Assembly: GCF_025465935.1 (NCBI RefSeq)
Contig: NZ_JANLNV010000058.1
Coordinates: 1-64,000 of the forward strand
Length of the DNA: 64,000 nucleotides
From: Pseudomonas sp. 7P_10.2_Bac1
Lineage (GTDB): Bacteria > Pseudomonadota > Gammaproteobacteria > Pseudomonadales > Pseudomonadaceae
Direction of reading: 5' to 3'
A model generated the notes under the pieces. It had not been told where the DNA came from. It was given only the letters and a program-made list of their open reading frames with translations, and searched no databases. Both the position numbers and the translations under genes were made by a program. The stretch's first letter is position 1; every line of letters begins with the position of its first letter. This document shows, piece after piece, positions 45,597 through 55,498 of this stretch.

Positions 45597-46898
45597 ATGG
45601 TTCATCCTTTTTCATCGTTGAAACAAAACCGCATGGCGCGCATGAGTGCGCTGGCCGTTTGTGCCGGTTTTGCGGCTCAGGCCCAGGCCGGAGGTTTTTT
45701 TGAAGACAGCAGCGGCTCACTGGAGTCGCGCACGATGTACTTCAACCGTGACTTTCGCGATGGCAGCAGCTCAAGTCCGCAAGGCGCTTCCAAGCGTGAC
45801 GAGACCGCGCAAGGCTTTATCCTCAACCTGCAATCGGGCTACACCGAAGGCACTGTTGGCTTTGGCCTCGATGCGCTGGGCATGCTCGGCATCAAACTGG
45901 ACTCCAGCCCGGCCAACAGCAACAGCGGCCTGCTGCCTTCGACCGGCAGTGACCCGCGTCGTTCCAAAGATGAGTACGCCAAAGGTGGCCTGACCGCAAA
46001 AATGCGCATATCCCAGACCGTGCTCAAGTACGGCACCTTGCTGCCGGACCTGCCGTTGCTCAAGTACAACGATGGGCGTCTGCTGCCAAACATCTTCAAC
46101 GGAGCGATGCTTGAATCCCGGGAAATCAAAGACCTCACGTTCATGGCTTCGCGTCTGGACCGGTATACCGCGCGGGATTCTACCGACTCCCAGCGTCTGC
46201 GCCTGAACTGCAAGAACAAGCGCTTTGCCTGCAACACCACCGCTGACCATTTCACGATGTATGGCCTGGATTACAAGGTTAACGAGCACCTGACAGCGCA
46301 GTATCACTACGCTGAGCTGGAAGACATTTACCGTCAGCACTTCATTGGGCTGTTGGCCAAGCAGCCAGTAGGGCCGGGCGTGTTGGGCGCGGATGTGCGT
46401 TTGCTGAAAAGCACTGACGCCGGCTCATCCAAAGCCGGGAACATCGACAACAGCGCCGTGGGTGCGATGTTGTCCTACGCGTTGGGCGGGCACAAATTGG
46501 CCGCTGGCTGGCAGACCTTGAACGGCAAAACATCCATGCCCTACCTGGATGGCACCAACCCGTATCTGGTCAACTACGTGCAGGTCAACGATTTTGCCAA
46601 CGCCCAAGAGCGCTCGTGGCAACTGCGTTACGACTACGACTTCAAAGCCATGGGCATCGACGGCTTGTCGTTCATGACCCGCTACGTCAATGGCGACAAC
46701 ATCAAGGTGGTGGGCCGCAATGCAGAAGGCAAAGAGTGGGAGCGCGACAGCGAGCTGAAATACGTGGTGCAAAGCGGCACGTTCAAAAACGTCAGCGTGC
46801 GCCTGCGTAACGCGACCTATCGCACCAACTACTCCAAATTCGCCCGTGACGTTGATGAAACGCGGGTGATCGTCGGTTATCCCCTGTCAATCTGGTAA
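45597..46898 (+). CDS. OprD-family outer-membrane porin
   Basis: The protein has 433 aa. ATG 45597 has TGGAG upstream, and MARMSALAV at 45633 is an alternative. A signal peptide ends at AQAQA, and mature GGFFEDSSGSLESRTMYFNRDF is the OprD/OccD-OccK family N-terminus. Typical family blocks include GYTEGTVGFGLDALGMLG and the final strand RVIVGYPLSIW. These porins admit small carboxylates or basic amino acids. The substrate is unclear. It is followed by a REP palindrome. Confidence 0.93.
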   Translation: MVHPFSSLKQNRMARMSALAVCAGFAAQAQAGGFFEDSSGSLESRTMYFNRDFRDGSSSSPQGASKRDETAQGFILNLQSGYTEGTVGFGLDALGMLGIKLDSSPANSNSGLLPSTGSDPRRSKDEYAKGGLTAKMRISQTVLKYGTLLPDLPLLKYNDGRLLPNIFNGAMLESREIKDLTFMASRLDRYTARDSTDSQRLRLNCKNKRFACNTTADHFTMYGLDYKVNEHLTAQYHYAELEDIYRQHFIGLLAKQPVGPGVLGADVRLLKSTDAGSSKAGNIDNSAVGAMLSYALGGHKLAAGWQTLNGKTSMPYLDGTNPYLVNYVQVNDFANAQERSWQLRYDYDFKAMGIDGLSFMTRYVNGDNIKVVGRNAEGKEWERDSELKYVVQSGTFKNVSVRLRNATYRTNYSKFARDVDETRVIVGYPLSIW

Positions 46899-46905
46899 CC
46901 ACCAA

Positions 46906-46950
46906 GCTTGTTCGCGATCTCTCAAAGATCGCGAGCAAGCTCGCTCCCAC
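46906..46950. repeat. REP palindrome between porin and fructokinase genes
   Basis: Inverted repeat GCTTGTTCGCGATCT / AGATCGCGAGCAAGC (46906-46920 and 46926-46940, one mismatch) followed by TCGCTCCCAC. This is the classic Pseudomonas REP sequence. Confidence 0.85.
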
Positions 46951-46964
46951 AGGGAGGGGGCGGG

Positions 46965-47903
46965 TTAATTCAGTTGCTGCCTATACGGCAAATCCGGTCC
47001 GGTCTTGCTACAGGTTAGCGCTGCTGCGCGACAGGCAAAATCGAGCAGGGCGCCGATGTCCGCTTTGCTCAACTGCTGCAGACCCTCAATTGAATCCAGT
47101 TGCTGCTCGGTCAGCCAAGCGATGACCGCAGCCTGGAAGGTGTCACCGGCCCCCACGGTGTCGGCCACTTGCACCGGCTGCGCAGGCACTGAGTATTGCC
47201 CGTGTTCGCGACTGAATACACTCGCGCCCTGGGCACCCCGGGTCAAAAAGACCAACTGACAGCGCTGGCTCAACCAGGATTGCGCAATCTGTTGCGGGTC
47301 TTGTCCGGGATACAGCAGCTCAAGGTCTTCATCACTGACTTTGATCAGGTCTGCATAGGGAATCAGTTGATTGATTCGCTGACGCCACACCTCGATATTC
47401 GGTTCAGGATTGAGCCGCACATTCGGGTCGAGTGTGATCAGGCGTTTGCCGCTTTCACGTTGCACCAGGGTTAGCAACGTATCGGCAATTGGCTGTACCA
47501 CCAACGAAAATGACCCCACGTGCAAACCGCGCACTTCAGGCCCCAGTGTCGGCAGGTGCTGCGCCCGTAACTGTCGGTCGGCACAACCTTCACCCCTGAA
47601 GCTGTAGTTGGGCACCCCGTTGGCATCCAGGGCGACCATGGCCAGCGTGGTGGGGGCATCGATCTCATGCCAATACTGCTCAGCCACGCCTTCGGCCTGC
47701 AGCACCTGTTTCAGGCGCTTGCCCAGATAGTCCGTCGAGAGCCCGGCAAACAGCCCGGCTTCGATGCCCAGTCGACGCAAGCCCACGGCCACGTTGAAAG
47801 GCGAGCCTGCGGCAATGGCACTAAAGCCGAGGGTGTTGGCGTGCTCGCTGTCGTCCGTCTGGGCGAAAAAATCAAATAACGCTTCACCGCATACCAGATA
47901 CAT
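46965..47903 (-). CDS. mtlZ: PfkB-family fructokinase of the mannitol operon
   Basis: The protein has 312 aa. ATG 47903 was preferred to GTG 47912. It is a ribokinase/PfkB fold with the N-terminal CGEALFDFF and the C-terminal PfkB signature DTVGAGDTFQAAV, whose Asp is the catalytic base. It phosphorylates fructose formed from mannitol by the dehydrogenase at 49534. It is the last gene of the operon and starts 5 bp after the xylulokinase stop. Confidence 0.92.
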   Translation of the reverse strand: MYLVCGEALFDFFAQTDDSEHANTLGFSAIAAGSPFNVAVGLRRLGIEAGLFAGLSTDYLGKRLKQVLQAEGVAEQYWHEIDAPTTLAMVALDANGVPNYSFRGEGCADRQLRAQHLPTLGPEVRGLHVGSFSLVVQPIADTLLTLVQRESGKRLITLDPNVRLNPEPNIEVWRQRINQLIPYADLIKVSDEDLELLYPGQDPQQIAQSWLSQRCQLVFLTRGAQGASVFSREHGQYSVPAQPVQVADTVGAGDTFQAAVIAWLTEQQLDSIEGLQQLSKADIGALLDFACRAAALTCSKTGPDLPYRQQLN

Positions 47904-47908
47904 AAATC

Positions 47909-49396
47909 TCACTCGGTTAAGGCGTCTACCTGTTCTCGGTAGCGCTGGTAGGCCTGTTCATAGGCGGCAACATGCGCTGCGTCGGGCTGTGCCTGGCTGC
48001 TCAAGTCGAGCCGTACACAGCGTTCACACAACGCCTCAAGGGTCTCGGTCGCGGGGTTTGCGCACCACGCAGCCTGAATCGCCGCCCCTAATGCGGCGGC
48101 TTCGCTTTGCTCGGTGCAGACCACCGGGGTGTTCATGATGTCGGCAACGATCTGGCGCCAGAGCGCGCTTTTCGAGCCGCCGCCCACCAGGCGAATGGCC
48201 TGGCTTTGCAAGCCGTTGCGGCGCAACAGATCAAGGCCATAACGCAGACCGAAGGTGGTGCCTTCGAGCGCAGCCCGGCACACGTTGGCCTGGGTCATGT
48301 TGGTCAGGGTCAGCCCTTGAAAACTGCCCGTGGCGTCGGGCAGGGCTGGTACGCGTTCACCGTTCAAAAACGGCAGCATGCTGACACCGTCGGCGCCGAT
48401 GGGCGCCGTGCCGGCCAAGTGATTGAACGCCTCGAGGGACAGGCCCAGCAACTCGCGCACGGCACCGGTGGCGTTGGTCAGGTTGAGGGTGCAAATCAAG
48501 GGCAACCAACCGCCGCTTGAAGAGCAGAAACTGGCCACCGAGGCATCCGGGCTGACCTGCGGCTGCGCATTGAACGCATACACAGTGCCCGACGAACCAA
48601 GGCTCATGGTGATGATCCCCGGGGTGATGTTGCCTGTGCCGATGGCGCCCAGCATGTTGTCGCCGCCTCCGCAGGACACTACGGCATCGGGATTGATCCC
48701 CAGCAGTTGTGCCACATGCGGGCGCAATGTACCGACCGGCTGTTGGGGCTCGATCAGCTCGGGCAATGCGTGCTCCAGGCGCCCACTGGGATCGATATGG
48801 CTCAGGATGTCGAGGTCCCACTGGCGGGTGCGCACGTTGAAATACCCGGTGCCGGAGGCATCACCAAACTCACTGCAATAGCGGCCCGTCAGCCAGAAAT
48901 TCAGATAGTCATGGGGCAACAGAATGTGCGCGGCCTGTTCCAGCACCTGTGGATGGTGGGTGCGGGTCCACAGCAGTTTGGACACGGTATAGCCCGGCGC
49001 AATCACTAACCCCAAGCGCTCCAACGAGCCTGAGTGGCCGCCCATCCAGTCGAGCAGTTGCTGGTTTTCGCCACTGGATTCGGTGTCGCACCACAGCTTG
49101 GCCGGGCGCAGGACGTTACCGTCAGCGTCCAGCAATACCAGCCCGTGCTGTTGCCCGCTGACACCGATGCCCTGAATCTGCTGGCCGCTGATGCCAGCGT
49201 TGTCCAAGGCCTGGCGGGTGGCGACGTGCAAGGCGTGCAGCCATTGTTCGGTGTCTTGCTCGCGGCGGCCGTGTTCGCCCTGAATCAAGGTATGGGGGGC
49301 GGCACCCAGCCCGAGCACCTGGCCGGTGAGGCTGTCGAGAATCAGGGCTTTGGTGCCTTGAGTGCCGCAATCAATGCCTAGGTATATATGGTCCAT
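47909..49396 (-). CDS. xylB: Xylulokinase-type FGGY carbohydrate kinase
   Basis: The protein has 495 aa. It is an FGGY kinase: the phosphate motif is DCGTQGTKALI near the start, GVSGQQHGLVLLD corresponds to xylulokinase signature I, and VGGGSKSALWRQI marks signature II. It phosphorylates D-xylulose. The mannitol dehydrogenase of pseudomonads also oxidises arabitol to xylulose, which explains its place in the mannitol/arabitol operon (mtlY). Confidence 0.93.
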   Translation of the reverse strand: MDHIYLGIDCGTQGTKALILDSLTGQVLGLGAAPHTLIQGEHGRREQDTEQWLHALHVATRQALDNAGISGQQIQGIGVSGQQHGLVLLDADGNVLRPAKLWCDTESSGENQQLLDWMGGHSGSLERLGLVIAPGYTVSKLLWTRTHHPQVLEQAAHILLPHDYLNFWLTGRYCSEFGDASGTGYFNVRTRQWDLDILSHIDPSGRLEHALPELIEPQQPVGTLRPHVAQLLGINPDAVVSCGGGDNMLGAIGTGNITPGIITMSLGSSGTVYAFNAQPQVSPDASVASFCSSSGGWLPLICTLNLTNATGAVRELLGLSLEAFNHLAGTAPIGADGVSMLPFLNGERVPALPDATGSFQGLTLTNMTQANVCRAALEGTTFGLRYGLDLLRRNGLQSQAIRLVGGGSKSALWRQIVADIMNTPVVCTEQSEAAALGAAIQAAWCANPATETLEALCERCVRLDLSSQAQPDAAHVAAYEQAYQRYREQVDALTE

Positions 49397-49414
49397 TTAT
49401 AAGCAGCCTTAAAT

Positions 49415-49530
49415 CAAAAGCCCCTCATCACGCCTCTCCCGGAGGGAGAGGGGACTAAAGGTCAAAGCAGATAGATGCAGCACCAGCGATCAGCTCCCTC
49501 TCCCGTTGGCAGTGGGCTGAGGTGAGGGCG
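49415..49530. repeat. CCCTCTCCC-type intergenic palindromes
   Basis: The hairpin CCTCTCCC-GGA-GGGAGAGG at 49433-49451 is followed by CCCTCTCCCGTTGGCAGTGG and GGCTGAGGTGAGGG at 49495-49527. It is a repetitive palindromic element within the operon, between the mtlD and xylB genes. It could stabilise or partly terminate the transcript. Confidence 0.7.
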
Positions 49531-49533
49531 CTC

Positions 49534-51009
49534 TTACAACTGCGTCAACCTCTCCAGTGTTCCGCTAACCCCCACGTCACGCAGACTGTTCAGGCACCAC
49601 TCAAACGCCGCCACGAATTGCGCGGATTGCGGGATCGCCGTGCCAAAAATCTCCTCTACCCCCAGCAAACGCTGCACGATGAGCTCATCATCAGCCACCA
49701 GCGCCTGACAGAACTGCGCCCGTGGATCCGGAATCGCGTACGTCTGGCCGGTTTCATCAACGCCATTGAGGTACAACGCCCAAGCCGCGACTACCAAGGC
49801 GGCACGCTTCAACTCCCCACCGTCGGCAATCAAGCGATTGATGGTCGGTACGGTGAACTTGGGGAATTTCGACGAGCCGTCAGAGCACACACGCTCCAAT
49901 TGGTCGGCAATCGCCTGATTGGAGAACCGCTCCACCAGCGTGTTTTTGTAGACCGTGAGGTCAATGCCCGGCACGGGGGCCAGTTGCGGGGTGACGTCTT
50001 TGTCCATGTAGGCGCGCATGTACGCCACAAACAATGGGTCGTTCATGGTGTCGTGGACAAAGCGATAACCCTTCAAAAAGCCCAGATAGGTCAGCGCCAG
50101 GTGGCTGCCGTTGAGCAGTTTGATTTTCATCTCTTCATAGGGCGTGACGTCGCTGGTGAGCTGCACGCCCACCGTTTCCCAGGCCGGGCGACCGTTGCCG
50201 AACTTGTCTTCCAGCACCCATTGGATGAACGGCTCGCACACCACCGGCCAGGCATCGTCGATGCCCAGTTGGTCATGCAGTTGCAAGCGGTGAGCGTTGC
50301 TGGTCATGGGGGTGATGCGGTCGACCATCGCATTGGGGAAGCTGACGTTAGCGGCGATCCAGTCGTGCAATTGCGGGTTGCTTAGGGCGGCAAACGCCAG
50401 CAGGGCTTTGCGGGCGACGTTGCCGTTATGCGGCAGGTTATCGCAGGACATCACGGTGAACGGCGGGGTGTTGTTGGCACGGCGCAGGGCGAGGGCCGCA
50501 CACAATACGCCAAACACCGTGCGTGGTGCTTCTGGGTTGGCCAGATCCTGCTGGATTTGCGGCAACGAGGCCATGAACTCGCCGTTGCTGTCGTCGATGC
50601 AGTAGCCGCCCTCGGTGATGGTCAGCGAAACAATACGAATTTGCGGGCTGGCCAGTTTGTCGAGCACTGCTTGAATGCTGTCTTCGGCCAACAACATATC
50701 GCTGATCGACCCGATGATGCGGCTTTGCGTGTCGTCACTGTCGCCCAGTTCAAACAAGGTATAGAGGTAGTCCTGGCCCGCCAGGTCATCACGTACTTTG
50801 CGGTCTTCCGGGCGCAGCCCGATGCCACAGATACTCCAGTCCAGATCGCGTCCCTGATCCATCAGCGCGTCGGTGTAAAACGCCTGGTGCGCGCGATGGA
50901 AGCCGCCGACCCCTATGTGTGCGATGCCGTGCTGCGTATCGCTGGCCAGGTAGGTAGGTTTGGCTACTTTTGGGGTTAGATTGTCGAGGTTGCGACGGTT
51001 CAATTTCAT
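49534..51009 (-). CDS. mtlD: Mannitol 2-dehydrogenase
   Basis: The protein has 491 aa. It is a polyol-specific long-chain dehydrogenase with the N-terminal GVGGFHRAHQAFY nucleotide-binding turn, SCDNLPHNGNVARKA, and the catalytic lysine block KIKLLNGSHLALTYLG. It oxidises mannitol to fructose with NAD, and arabitol and sorbitol as well. Its neighbours supply uptake (mtlEFGK) and downstream phosphorylation. Confidence 0.95.
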   Translation of the reverse strand: MKLNRRNLDNLTPKVAKPTYLASDTQHGIAHIGVGGFHRAHQAFYTDALMDQGRDLDWSICGIGLRPEDRKVRDDLAGQDYLYTLFELGDSDDTQSRIIGSISDMLLAEDSIQAVLDKLASPQIRIVSLTITEGGYCIDDSNGEFMASLPQIQQDLANPEAPRTVFGVLCAALALRRANNTPPFTVMSCDNLPHNGNVARKALLAFAALSNPQLHDWIAANVSFPNAMVDRITPMTSNAHRLQLHDQLGIDDAWPVVCEPFIQWVLEDKFGNGRPAWETVGVQLTSDVTPYEEMKIKLLNGSHLALTYLGFLKGYRFVHDTMNDPLFVAYMRAYMDKDVTPQLAPVPGIDLTVYKNTLVERFSNQAIADQLERVCSDGSSKFPKFTVPTINRLIADGGELKRAALVVAAWALYLNGVDETGQTYAIPDPRAQFCQALVADDELIVQRLLGVEEIFGTAIPQSAQFVAAFEWCLNSLRDVGVSGTLERLTQL

Positions 51010-51039
51010 GGGTGCGATCTCAAAAAAAGCGCGTCAATG

Positions 51040-52143
51040 TCAGGCAGCAGCGCGCAAGGAACGGCTAATGGCCAGTCCTTGGGCATCAAATAAATGGCAG
51101 TGTTCACTGTTCAGATGCAGGTGCAGTTGTTCGCCGTACTGGCTCGCCATATCGCCGCGAATCCGCATGGTCAGGGGCTCACCGCAGGCGGTCACTACGT
51201 GGCAATAGGTGTCACTGCCCAGCCGTTCACCGACATCGGCCGTGACGGTCAGAGTGCACTCGCCGGGCTTCGCCAGGTTCAGGTGTTCGGGGCGAATGCC
51301 CAGCGTCACCTCACTGCCCAGGCTCAGCGAAGGGCCGCTTAATGGCAGTTGAACGCGCGTGCCCGCATCCAGCGAGACTTCGCAGCTTTGGCTGTCGAGA
51401 CGGCTGATCTTGCCTTTCAAAAAGCCCATTTTCGGCGTGCCGAGGAAACCTGCGACAAACAGGTTGACCGGGTGGTGGTACAACTCCAGCGGCGAGCCGA
51501 CCTGTTCGATTTTGCCTGCGTTGAGCACTACTACTTTGTCGGCCAGGGTCATGGCCTCAACTTGATCGTGCGTGACGTAAATCATGGTTGCCTTGAGCTC
51601 CTGATGCAGACGCGCCAGTTCCAGGCGCATTTGCACCCGCAGCGCTGCATCGAGGTTCGACAAGGGTTCGTCAAACAGGAAGATCTTGGGGTTGCGCACA
51701 ATCGCCCGGCCAATCGCTACGCGTTGACGCTGGCCGCCGGACAACTGTTTGGGTTTGCGTTCGAGCAGGGGCCCCAGTTCGAGGATGCGCGCCGCTTCGT
51801 TGACCTTTTTCTCGACCTCAGCCTTGGGTACGCCCGCCAGATCCAGTGCAAATGACATGTTCTTGCGCACGGTCATGTGCGGGTACAGCGCGTAGGTCTG
51901 GAACACCATTGCCAGGTCGCGCTTGGCCGGGCTGACCTCGGTAATATCTCGCCCGTCCAGGGCAATGGTCCCGCCGGTGACTTCTTCCAGCCCGGCAATC
52001 AGCCTTAGCAGGGTGGACTTACCGCAGCCTGACGGCCCGACAAACACCACGAATTCACGGTCATTCACCTCAAGGTCAATGCCCTTGATGATTGAGAGTC
52101 CTTCGAAGCCTTTTTGCAAATTCTTGATTTTCAGGTGGGCCAT
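51040..52143 (-). CDS. mtlK: Polyol ABC transporter ATPase
   Basis: The protein has 367 aa. It is of the MalK/UgpC type: Walker A GPSGCGKST, signature LSGGQRQRV, Walker B IFLFDEPLSNLDA, and a C-terminal OB-fold regulatory domain (about 240-367; LGIRPEHLNL). It energises the MtlFG permeases for mannitol, sorbitol and arabitol uptake. Confidence 0.95.
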   Translation of the reverse strand: MAHLKIKNLQKGFEGLSIIKGIDLEVNDREFVVFVGPSGCGKSTLLRLIAGLEEVTGGTIALDGRDITEVSPAKRDLAMVFQTYALYPHMTVRKNMSFALDLAGVPKAEVEKKVNEAARILELGPLLERKPKQLSGGQRQRVAIGRAIVRNPKIFLFDEPLSNLDAALRVQMRLELARLHQELKATMIYVTHDQVEAMTLADKVVVLNAGKIEQVGSPLELYHHPVNLFVAGFLGTPKMGFLKGKISRLDSQSCEVSLDAGTRVQLPLSGPSLSLGSEVTLGIRPEHLNLAKPGECTLTVTADVGERLGSDTYCHVVTACGEPLTMRIRGDMASQYGEQLHLHLNSEHCHLFDAQGLAISRSLRAAA

Positions 52144-52165
52144 GATGGGCCTCCAGTCATTGTTG

Positions 52166-52996
52166 TTATTTAACGGCGCCGAAAGACAAACCGCGCACCA
52201 ATTGCTTCTGGCTGATCCAGCCGAAAATCAGGATCGGCGCACAGGCCAATGTCGAGACCGCTGACAATTTGGCCCAGAACAACCCTTCAGGGCTTGAGTA
52301 AGAGGCGATCAACGCGGTCAGCGGGGCAGCGCTGGAGGACGTCAGGTTTAACGACCAGAAGGCCTCGTTCCAGCACAGGATCAGAGACAGCAACAGGGTG
52401 GATGCCAGACCCCCCTTGCTGATGGGCAGCAAGACACGAACCACCTCTTGCCACAGCGTGGCACCGTCGAGACGGGCGGCTTCGAGGATGTCCTTGGGGA
52501 TGTCCTTGAAGTAGGTGTAGATCATCCAGACCACGATCGGCAGGTTGATCAGGGTGTAGATAATGATCAGCGCAACACGGGTGTCGAGCAGGCCGAAAGT
52601 CTTGGCCAGCAGGTAGATCGGCATCAGCACGCCCACCGGCGGCAGCATTTTGGTGGAGAGCATCCACAACAACGTGCCTTTGGTGCGCTGGGTTTCATAG
52701 AACGCCATCGAGTAGGCTGCCGGGACCGCAATCAACATGCACAGGGCGGTGGCGGTGAATGAGATCACCACCGAGTTCCAGGCAAAGTGAAAGTAACCAC
52801 TGCGCTGTTCAATGTGCAGGTAGTTCTCCAGCGTGGGGGTGAAGATAAATTGCGGCGGCGTGGCAAACGCGTCGAGTTCGGTCTTGAAGCTGGTCAGCAC
52901 CATCCAGAAAATCGGAAAGAAAATCAGGATCGCGATGGCCCAGGCCAGGGTGCCGAGCAGCACGCTTTGCAGGCGGCGGGTTTGTTGAAGTGTCAT
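52166..52996 (-). CDS. mtlG: Polyol ABC transporter permease MtlG
   Basis: The protein has 276 aa with six membrane helices and the binding-protein-dependent permease EAA motif (EAARLDGATLWQEVVRVLLPI, about residue 172). It is MalG-like, with C-terminal WISQKQLVRGLSFGAVK. It forms the channel with MtlF. Confidence 0.94.
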   Translation of the reverse strand: MTLQQTRRLQSVLLGTLAWAIAILIFFPIFWMVLTSFKTELDAFATPPQFIFTPTLENYLHIEQRSGYFHFAWNSVVISFTATALCMLIAVPAAYSMAFYETQRTKGTLLWMLSTKMLPPVGVLMPIYLLAKTFGLLDTRVALIIIYTLINLPIVVWMIYTYFKDIPKDILEAARLDGATLWQEVVRVLLPISKGGLASTLLLSLILCWNEAFWSLNLTSSSAAPLTALIASYSSPEGLFWAKLSAVSTLACAPILIFGWISQKQLVRGLSFGAVK

Positions 52997-53006
52997 CAGC
53001 GGATCC

Positions 53007-53933
53007 TCACGACTTGTCTGTCAGGTTTTTGCCCAGCATGCGCACCAGAATGATGGCGGCGATGTTGGCAATGACCACGGCGATCAACCCGCCGGCCGAG
53101 GCCATGCCGACGTCAAACTGCACCAGCGCCTGGTTGTAGATCAGGTACGCGAGGTTGGTGGAGGCGTAGCCGGGGCCGCCGTTGGTGGTGGTAAAAATCT
53201 CGGCGAACACCGACAGCAGGAAGATGGTTTCAATCATCACCACCACAGCAATCGGGCGGGCCAGGTGCGGCAAGGTGAGGTGCCAGAAAATCGCAATTGG
53301 CCCGGCGCCATCCAGGCGGGCGGCTTCCTTTTGCTCCTGGTCCAGTGACTGCATGGCGGTCATGAGGATCAGGATCGCGAAGGGCAACCATTGCCACGAC
53401 ACAATGATGATGATCGACAGCAGCGGGTAGTGCGCCAGCCAATCCACGGGCTGGGCGCCGAAGAGTTTCCACACCGCTGCCAGAATTCCGGACACGGGAT
53501 GGAAAATCAGGTTCTTCCAGATCAACGCGCCGACGGTGGGCATGATGAAAAATGGCGAAATCAGCAACACCCTGACAATGCCGCGGCCCAGGAAATCCGT
53601 GGCCTCCAGCAGGGCACTGATCAATACGCCAAACACCACGCTGATCAGCAACACGCTGCCCACCAGCAGCAAGGTATTGGTGGCGCCGGGCAAGAAGCCC
53701 GAATCGGTCAGGAAGTAGGTGAAGTTTTCCAGCCCCACAAACTGGTTTTCACCGGGGTACAGCAAGTTGTAGCGGATCAGTGAAAAGTACAGCGTCATGC
53801 CCAGCGGCACGATCATCCACAGTAGCAACAGTGCCACTGACGGTGAGACGAGAAACCAGCCGGGGTTCAGCAATCGGGATTTACGCGCCGGTGGCGAGGC
53901 GTCGATGGCTGTCGTAACAGTCGAAGTCGTCAT
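53007..53933 (-). CDS. mtlF: Polyol ABC transporter permease MtlF
   Basis: The protein has 308 aa. ATG 53933 follows CAGGTG; GTG 53942 is an alternative. It is MalF-like with six helices and the EAA motif EAARLDGAGPIAIFWHLTLP. It starts upstream of MtlG with a gap of about 10 bp between the genes. Confidence 0.94.
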   Translation of the reverse strand: MTTSTVTTAIDASPPARKSRLLNPGWFLVSPSVALLLLWMIVPLGMTLYFSLIRYNLLYPGENQFVGLENFTYFLTDSGFLPGATNTLLLVGSVLLISVVFGVLISALLEATDFLGRGIVRVLLISPFFIMPTVGALIWKNLIFHPVSGILAAVWKLFGAQPVDWLAHYPLLSIIIIVSWQWLPFAILILMTAMQSLDQEQKEAARLDGAGPIAIFWHLTLPHLARPIAVVVMIETIFLLSVFAEIFTTTNGGPGYASTNLAYLIYNQALVQFDVGMASAGGLIAVVIANIAAIILVRMLGKNLTDKS

Positions 53934-53965
53934 GGAAAGCACCTGAAATTGAGCGGGTCGATCTA

Positions 53966-54037
53966 CTGTAAGAGCGAGTTCGTCGCGCGATCTTTTGACC
54001 TTCTAAAAGATCGCGAGGCAAGCTCGCTCCTGCAGGG
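53966..54037. repeat. REP palindrome between mtlF and mtlE
   Basis: Stem CGCGATCTTTT (53986-53996) / AAAAGATCGCG (54005-54015), with outer GAGCGAG and CTCGCTC arms. It is the same family as at 46906. Lying after the binding-protein gene, it may allow higher expression of mtlE than of the permeases. Confidence 0.8.
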
Positions 54038-54046
54038 CACGTAGGC

Positions 54047-55357
54047 TTACTTTGGATAACCCGCGCGTTTCATTTCGCGCTCGGTGGTCTGTTGCGCTGC
54101 CGCCAGGGCTTGATCCACCGTGGTCTGGCCAATCAACGCCGCCGAGAACAACTTGCCCACCTGCGTGCCGATGGCCTGGAACTCAGGGATCGTCACCAAC
54201 TGAATGCCCACATAAGGCACCGGCTTGAGGGTCGGGTCTTTAGGGTTGGCGGTTTTCAGCGACTCCAGTGTGATGCTGGCAAATGGAGCGGCCTTTAGAT
54301 AAGCATCGGTGTAGGTCGAATTGCGTGTGCCTGGCGGCACATTGGCAATGCCGTCTTTATCAGCGACTAATGCGGCGTACTCTTTTGAGGTTGCCCATGT
54401 GCTGAAGGTTTTTGCGGCGTCTTTGGCTTTAGAGCTGGTTGGGATGGCCAGCGCCCAGGAATACAGCCATGCACTGCCTTTGTCGGTGACTTGGTGCGGG
54501 GCAAAGGTAAAGCCGACATGATCAGCGACTTTGCTCTGGGTCTTGTCGGTGACAAACGATCCAGCGACGCTGGCATCCACCCAAATCGCGCATTTACCAC
54601 TGTTGAACAGCGCCAGGTTCTCGTTGAAACCGTTGCTGGTGGCGCCCGGCGGGCCTGACTCTTTCATCGTGTTGACGTAGAAGTTCAAGGCGTTCTTCCA
54701 CTCGGGGCCGGTGAATTCCGGTTGCCATTTCTCATCGAACCAGCGCGCACCGTAGGCGTTGGCAAGCGTACCGATCAAGGCCATGTTCTCGCCCCAGCCG
54801 GCTTTGCCCCTCAGGCAAATGCCGTACTGTTCCTGGTCGGGCTTGTTGAGCTTTTTGGCAAACTCGGCGATCTGTTCCCAGGTCGGGTGCTCAGGCATGG
54901 TCAGCCCGGCGTCCTTGAACAGGTCGGTACGGTAGTAAGTCATGGAGCTTTCAGCGTAGAACGGCAGGGCGTAGAGCGTGCCATTCACTGACAGGCCGTC
55001 GCGTACCGACGGGAACACGTCTTCAATTGCATAAGCGGCAGGCAGATCGGTCATGGGTTCGAGCCAGCCCTTGGCGCCCCACAGTGCAGCTTCGTACATG
55101 CCGATGGTCAGCACGTCGAATTGCCCACCCTGGGTTGCGATGTCGGTCGTCAGGCGTTGGCGCAGGACGTTCTCTTCCAGGACCACCCAGTTGAGCTTGA
55201 TGTCGGGGTGCTCGCTTTCGAAGGTTTTCGAGAGCTTTTGCATGCGGATCATGTCGCTGTTGTTGACCGTGGCGATGGTCAGGGTCTGCGCGCCCAGGGC
55301 AATGCCGCTGAGGGTCATGCAAGTCGCCACACAGAACGCTTTGACAGGAATATTCAT
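54047..55357 (-). CDS. mtlE: Polyol ABC transporter substrate-binding protein
   Basis: The protein has 436 aa. A signal peptide (about 1-23, ending LGAQ) precedes a type 1 periplasmic solute-binding domain: YEAALWGAKGWLEPM, YALPFYAESSMTYYRTDLF, and the family loop AIWVDASVAG. It captures mannitol and related polyols. It is the first gene of the mtl operon; its promoter should lie between 55358 and the mtlR end at 55499. Confidence 0.94.
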   Translation of the reverse strand: MNIPVKAFCVATCMTLSGIALGAQTLTIATVNNSDMIRMQKLSKTFESEHPDIKLNWVVLEENVLRQRLTTDIATQGGQFDVLTIGMYEAALWGAKGWLEPMTDLPAAYAIEDVFPSVRDGLSVNGTLYALPFYAESSMTYYRTDLFKDAGLTMPEHPTWEQIAEFAKKLNKPDQEQYGICLRGKAGWGENMALIGTLANAYGARWFDEKWQPEFTGPEWKNALNFYVNTMKESGPPGATSNGFNENLALFNSGKCAIWVDASVAGSFVTDKTQSKVADHVGFTFAPHQVTDKGSAWLYSWALAIPTSSKAKDAAKTFSTWATSKEYAALVADKDGIANVPPGTRNSTYTDAYLKAAPFASITLESLKTANPKDPTLKPVPYVGIQLVTIPEFQAIGTQVGKLFSAALIGQTTVDQALAAAQQTTEREMKRAGYPK

Positions 55358-55498
55358 TGAGCACTCCTCTTCATCGGCCTTGCGGCGTTTGAAGGACGGT
55401 TATTGTTTTTATAACTGCGGGTCTAGAGCCCCGCACGTGGGCTGATTACAGCCCTCAATCACCGTCGTGACAAAGCTTTGGCAACACTGCAACCGATA